64,000 nucleotides of DNA from Rhodohalobacter barkolensis (lineage in GTDB: Bacteria > Bacteroidota > Rhodothermia > Balneolales > Balneolaceae). Of the stretch, positions 62,385-64,000 are shown piece after piece; position 1 is the first letter of the stretch; each line of letters begins with the position of its first letter. Position numbers and translations under genes: made by a program. The stretch lies in the NCBI RefSeq assembly GCF_002834295.1, contig NZ_PISP01000001.1, positions 1,550,001 to 1,614,000 on the forward strand, read 5' to 3'. Under the pieces are notes generated by a model. That model had not been told where the DNA came from. It did not search any database and was given only the letters and a program-made list of their open reading frames with translations.

Positions 62385-62969
62385 CTAAGGCGCTATCCAC
62401 CATTCTGTATCCTCATTATCACCCATAATCTTCTCCGACCTGATGTGCTTTACGCCATCCAGCTGCAGAAATTCCATGCGTTCTGCCTCTATTTTGATCA
62501 GGCAAAAGTTCGGTGAACCCTCGAGGTGCCAGTGATAAGCCTCTTTCGGGCTCTTTATCACTGTTCCCGGCGGAATGACGGACGTGTATGAGTGCGGACT
62601 TTTACTTCCGCGGGTGTCCCAGTTTCGTTTATACTCTTCCCCTGCCTTCACTACAGATGCGCTGCCTGAAACTCTGAGCTGCAGCTTTATTTCATCATCA
62701 TAAAACAGAAGACTCACAGAATCATTATCCCTGATTTCAAAGACTTTATCGGACCGGCTGTCTGTATAAATCGTGAACATTCGATCTTTTGCAAAATCTC
62801 GCAGCACGACCGTTCTCTGCTGAGGTGTGTTATTTTTATCAACCGTGGCAAGCGTCACATACCGAAACGGATGCCCGCTTTCGGTCACGGCCTCATTAAT
62901 CCGTGCTAATACACGTTCCCAGGCTTCAGCTAATGTCATCTCGGGAGTTACGACAAATTGTTTACTCAA
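62385..62969 (-). CDS. Pyridoxamine 5'-phosphate oxidase-like FMN protein
   Basis: 194 residues from a TTG; an ATG at 62939 is a possible alternative start. The split-barrel flavin fold is recognised by FRYVTLATVD, QQRTVVLRDF, TIYTDSRSDKVFEI and the C-terminal LEGSPNFCLIKIEAERMEFL. It belongs with the group that is annotated as pyridoxamine oxidase-like but often has unknown substrate. Single gene. Confidence 0.8.
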   Translation of the reverse strand: MSKQFVVTPEMTLAEAWERVLARINEAVTESGHPFRYVTLATVDKNNTPQQRTVVLRDFAKDRMFTIYTDSRSDKVFEIRDNDSVSLLFYDDEIKLQLRVSGSASVVKAGEEYKRNWDTRGSKSPHSYTSVIPPGTVIKSPKEAYHWHLEGSPNFCLIKIEAERMEFLQLDGVKHIRSEKIMGDNEDTEWWIAP

Positions 62970-63111
62970 TGGATTCTATTTTTTGGTTCAATCGACTTGT
63001 TAGATATTGCAGCTAACAGATGATTTCATCTTACTACAATAGAATTGCGCACTGAGTTCAGATACGGCTCCGACCGATGGCTGCCAAACATAACCCCTCA
63101 AAAATTAAACA

Positions 63112-63486
63112 ATGAATCTTAAACGTATCATCCGTTGGCTTCTGCTGATCTGCATCATACTGTTTCTTCTGATTCTTACGTGGTGGGCCATCGCCGGCGG
63201 GGTGCATCAGCTCTCTCACTCCAATACCCTTGGACAACACATTGAGACCGTTGTACAGCTCCTGTGCGGAGTTCTGAGCTTTTTAACCGTTTCCACCTAC
63301 TTTGTGTTGAAAAAATGGGCCTCGTTCATTCGGGTGGCCTGGATTTTTTCATTGGTTTTAACAGCCGGACTTTCAGCATTAGTCTGGGGTCCGCCAATGC
63401 CGCTCATCGCACTGCTTTTCGCAGCAGTCGCTCTACTTGCTGCCTATATTATCTTGTGGGGATTGCAACGTCTTTCAGTTGAGTAA
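63112..63486 (+). CDS. Small four-helix membrane protein, unknown
   Basis: 124 residues with hydrophobic segments at about 6-28, 45-65, 72-92 and 96-118. The polar loop GGVHQLSHSNTLGQHIETV lies after helix 1. I recognise no family. It is convergent with the partial Ser/Arg-rich gene at the right edge and is not in an operon. Confidence 0.6.
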   Translation: MNLKRIIRWLLLICIILFLLILTWWAIAGGVHQLSHSNTLGQHIETVVQLLCGVLSFLTVSTYFVLKKWASFIRVAWIFSLVLTAGLSALVWGPPMPLIALLFAAVALLAAYIILWGLQRLSVE

Positions 63487-63561
63487 AATCAGACGATTAA
63501 ACTCTGTAGAAATTTTCACTCGAACTATATGTGAAAATTAGAAACATAGATTTATAATCTG

Positions 63562-64000
63562 CTAATTTCTATTGTTACTGCTGGACGATGAAGAGTTATT
63601 CCTCGATGATCTTGTTCTGCTCTCTGATGATCTGTTTCTGTTTGAAGATCTCCTCACTGTAGCAGACCTTTCCGACGACCGGCTAACAGTTGACCTGTTT
63701 ACTCGTTCGAAAGAACGCGTTAGGTTCGAAGGGTTGCTTTGGGAATTATATCTACTGGAACCGTTACTGCGATTAAAATTTCCATGCATTGAATGCAGTG
63801 ATCTATTCCTGTTAAGACGCTCTCTGTAATCATCGTCTAATTTACTTCGATTGTACTCATTTCTGTCACGAGCGGTTACCCTTTCGACTGAAACTGGAGG
63901 AACAATCCTGTCTCGAGATGTTAAAACGAAAACATCGCTGCGTGAAAGTCCTGTAGTTCTGTGATTGTTTCCTTGCTGCGACATATTTTTGCTGCCATAT
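63562..64000 (-). CDS. Ser/Arg-rich protein, partial (N-terminus outside)
   Basis: The frame stays open through the right edge, reading YGSKN before the internal Met at 63984, so the gene probably starts outside the window. Visible are about 145 residues: a part with VLTSRDRIVPPVSVERVTAR, then RNRSLHSMHGNFNRS and a low-complexity Ser/Arg/Asn tail that ends SSSSNNRN. The tail is like that of the lipoprotein at 1852-3351, which ends SSSSNNRNN. Likely a second envelope protein of this kind; no known domain seen. Confidence 0.6.
   Translation of the reverse strand, partial: YGSKNMSQQGNNHRTTGLSRSDVFVLTSRDRIVPPVSVERVTARDRNEYNRSKLDDDYRERLNRNRSLHSMHGNFNRSNGSSRYNSQSNPSNLTRSFERVNRSTVSRSSERSATVRRSSNRNRSSESRTRSSRNNSSSSSSNNRN

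Overview
The window reads as a chromosomal segment from a marine-type member of the Bacteroidota/Rhodothermota/Balneolota group, most likely Balneolota. The grounds are a short primary sigma factor without region 1.1, a 2-oxoglutarate dehydrogenase E1 with a fused E2 domain, a pterin dehydratase gene inside the complex I genes (as I recall being reported for Rhodothermus marinus), TonB receptors with an N-terminal carboxypeptidase-like domain, a DksA-type protein with a degenerate zinc finger, and promoter elements of the Bacteroidota TAnnTTTG type. The placement is inference. I saw no tRNA, rRNA, CRISPR array, prophage or intact insertion sequence. Several starts are TTG or GTG, and many genes lack a strong Shine-Dalgarno sequence.

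Left part (1-12.8 kb): the end of a CIA30-family gene, an outer-membrane FadL-like protein, a Tyr/Ser/Arg-rich lipoprotein, a two-component system (propeller-type histidine kinase plus LuxR-type regulator), rpoD, and a pepF / tandem-GAF / deoB run. A shared 16-bp palindrome lies upstream of both the kinase and the lipoprotein gene, which suggests one regulon.

Middle (13-37.5 kb): the fused 2-oxoglutarate dehydrogenase, a pterin pair (pyruvoyltetrahydropterin synthase and FolE2), a TonB receptor next to an acidic lipoprotein, ftsH, thiL, an ExbB/ExbD operon with an extra small membrane protein, dsbD downstream of rpsF-rpsR-rplI, and nuoL-nuoM-pcd-nuoN.

Right of the divergent promoter at 37.5 kb, eleven overlapping or nearly overlapping genes (37.8-45.3 kb) encode a large Mrp-type cation/proton antiporter. 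Its MrpA is split into separate proteins, and it has three antiporter-like subunits. With nuoL, nuoM and nuoN, six members of this transporter family sit within 13 kb, so the block looks devoted to proton and sodium energetics. Then follow PEP carboxylase, a cold-shock protein, a DksA-like protein, a D-amino-acid transaminase, and a Crp/Fnr regulator with a thioredoxin/OsmC/membrane-protein operon.

The right end (53-64 kb) is looser and richer in repeats. It holds a trans-sulfuration enzyme, a possible haem-binding membrane protein, a candidate structured RNA, lactate dehydrogenase, a 47-residue FPASDPP protein, phenylalanine hydroxylase, a Na/Pi-type transporter with a decayed paralogue downstream, an OlsB-like acyltransferase, DoxX-like proteins and short palindromic repeats. 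FolE2, the pyruvoyltetrahydropterin synthase, the carbinolamine dehydratase and phenylalanine hydroxylase together point to tetrahydrobiopterin-dependent phenylalanine hydroxylation with cofactor recycling, although the genes lie in three separate places.
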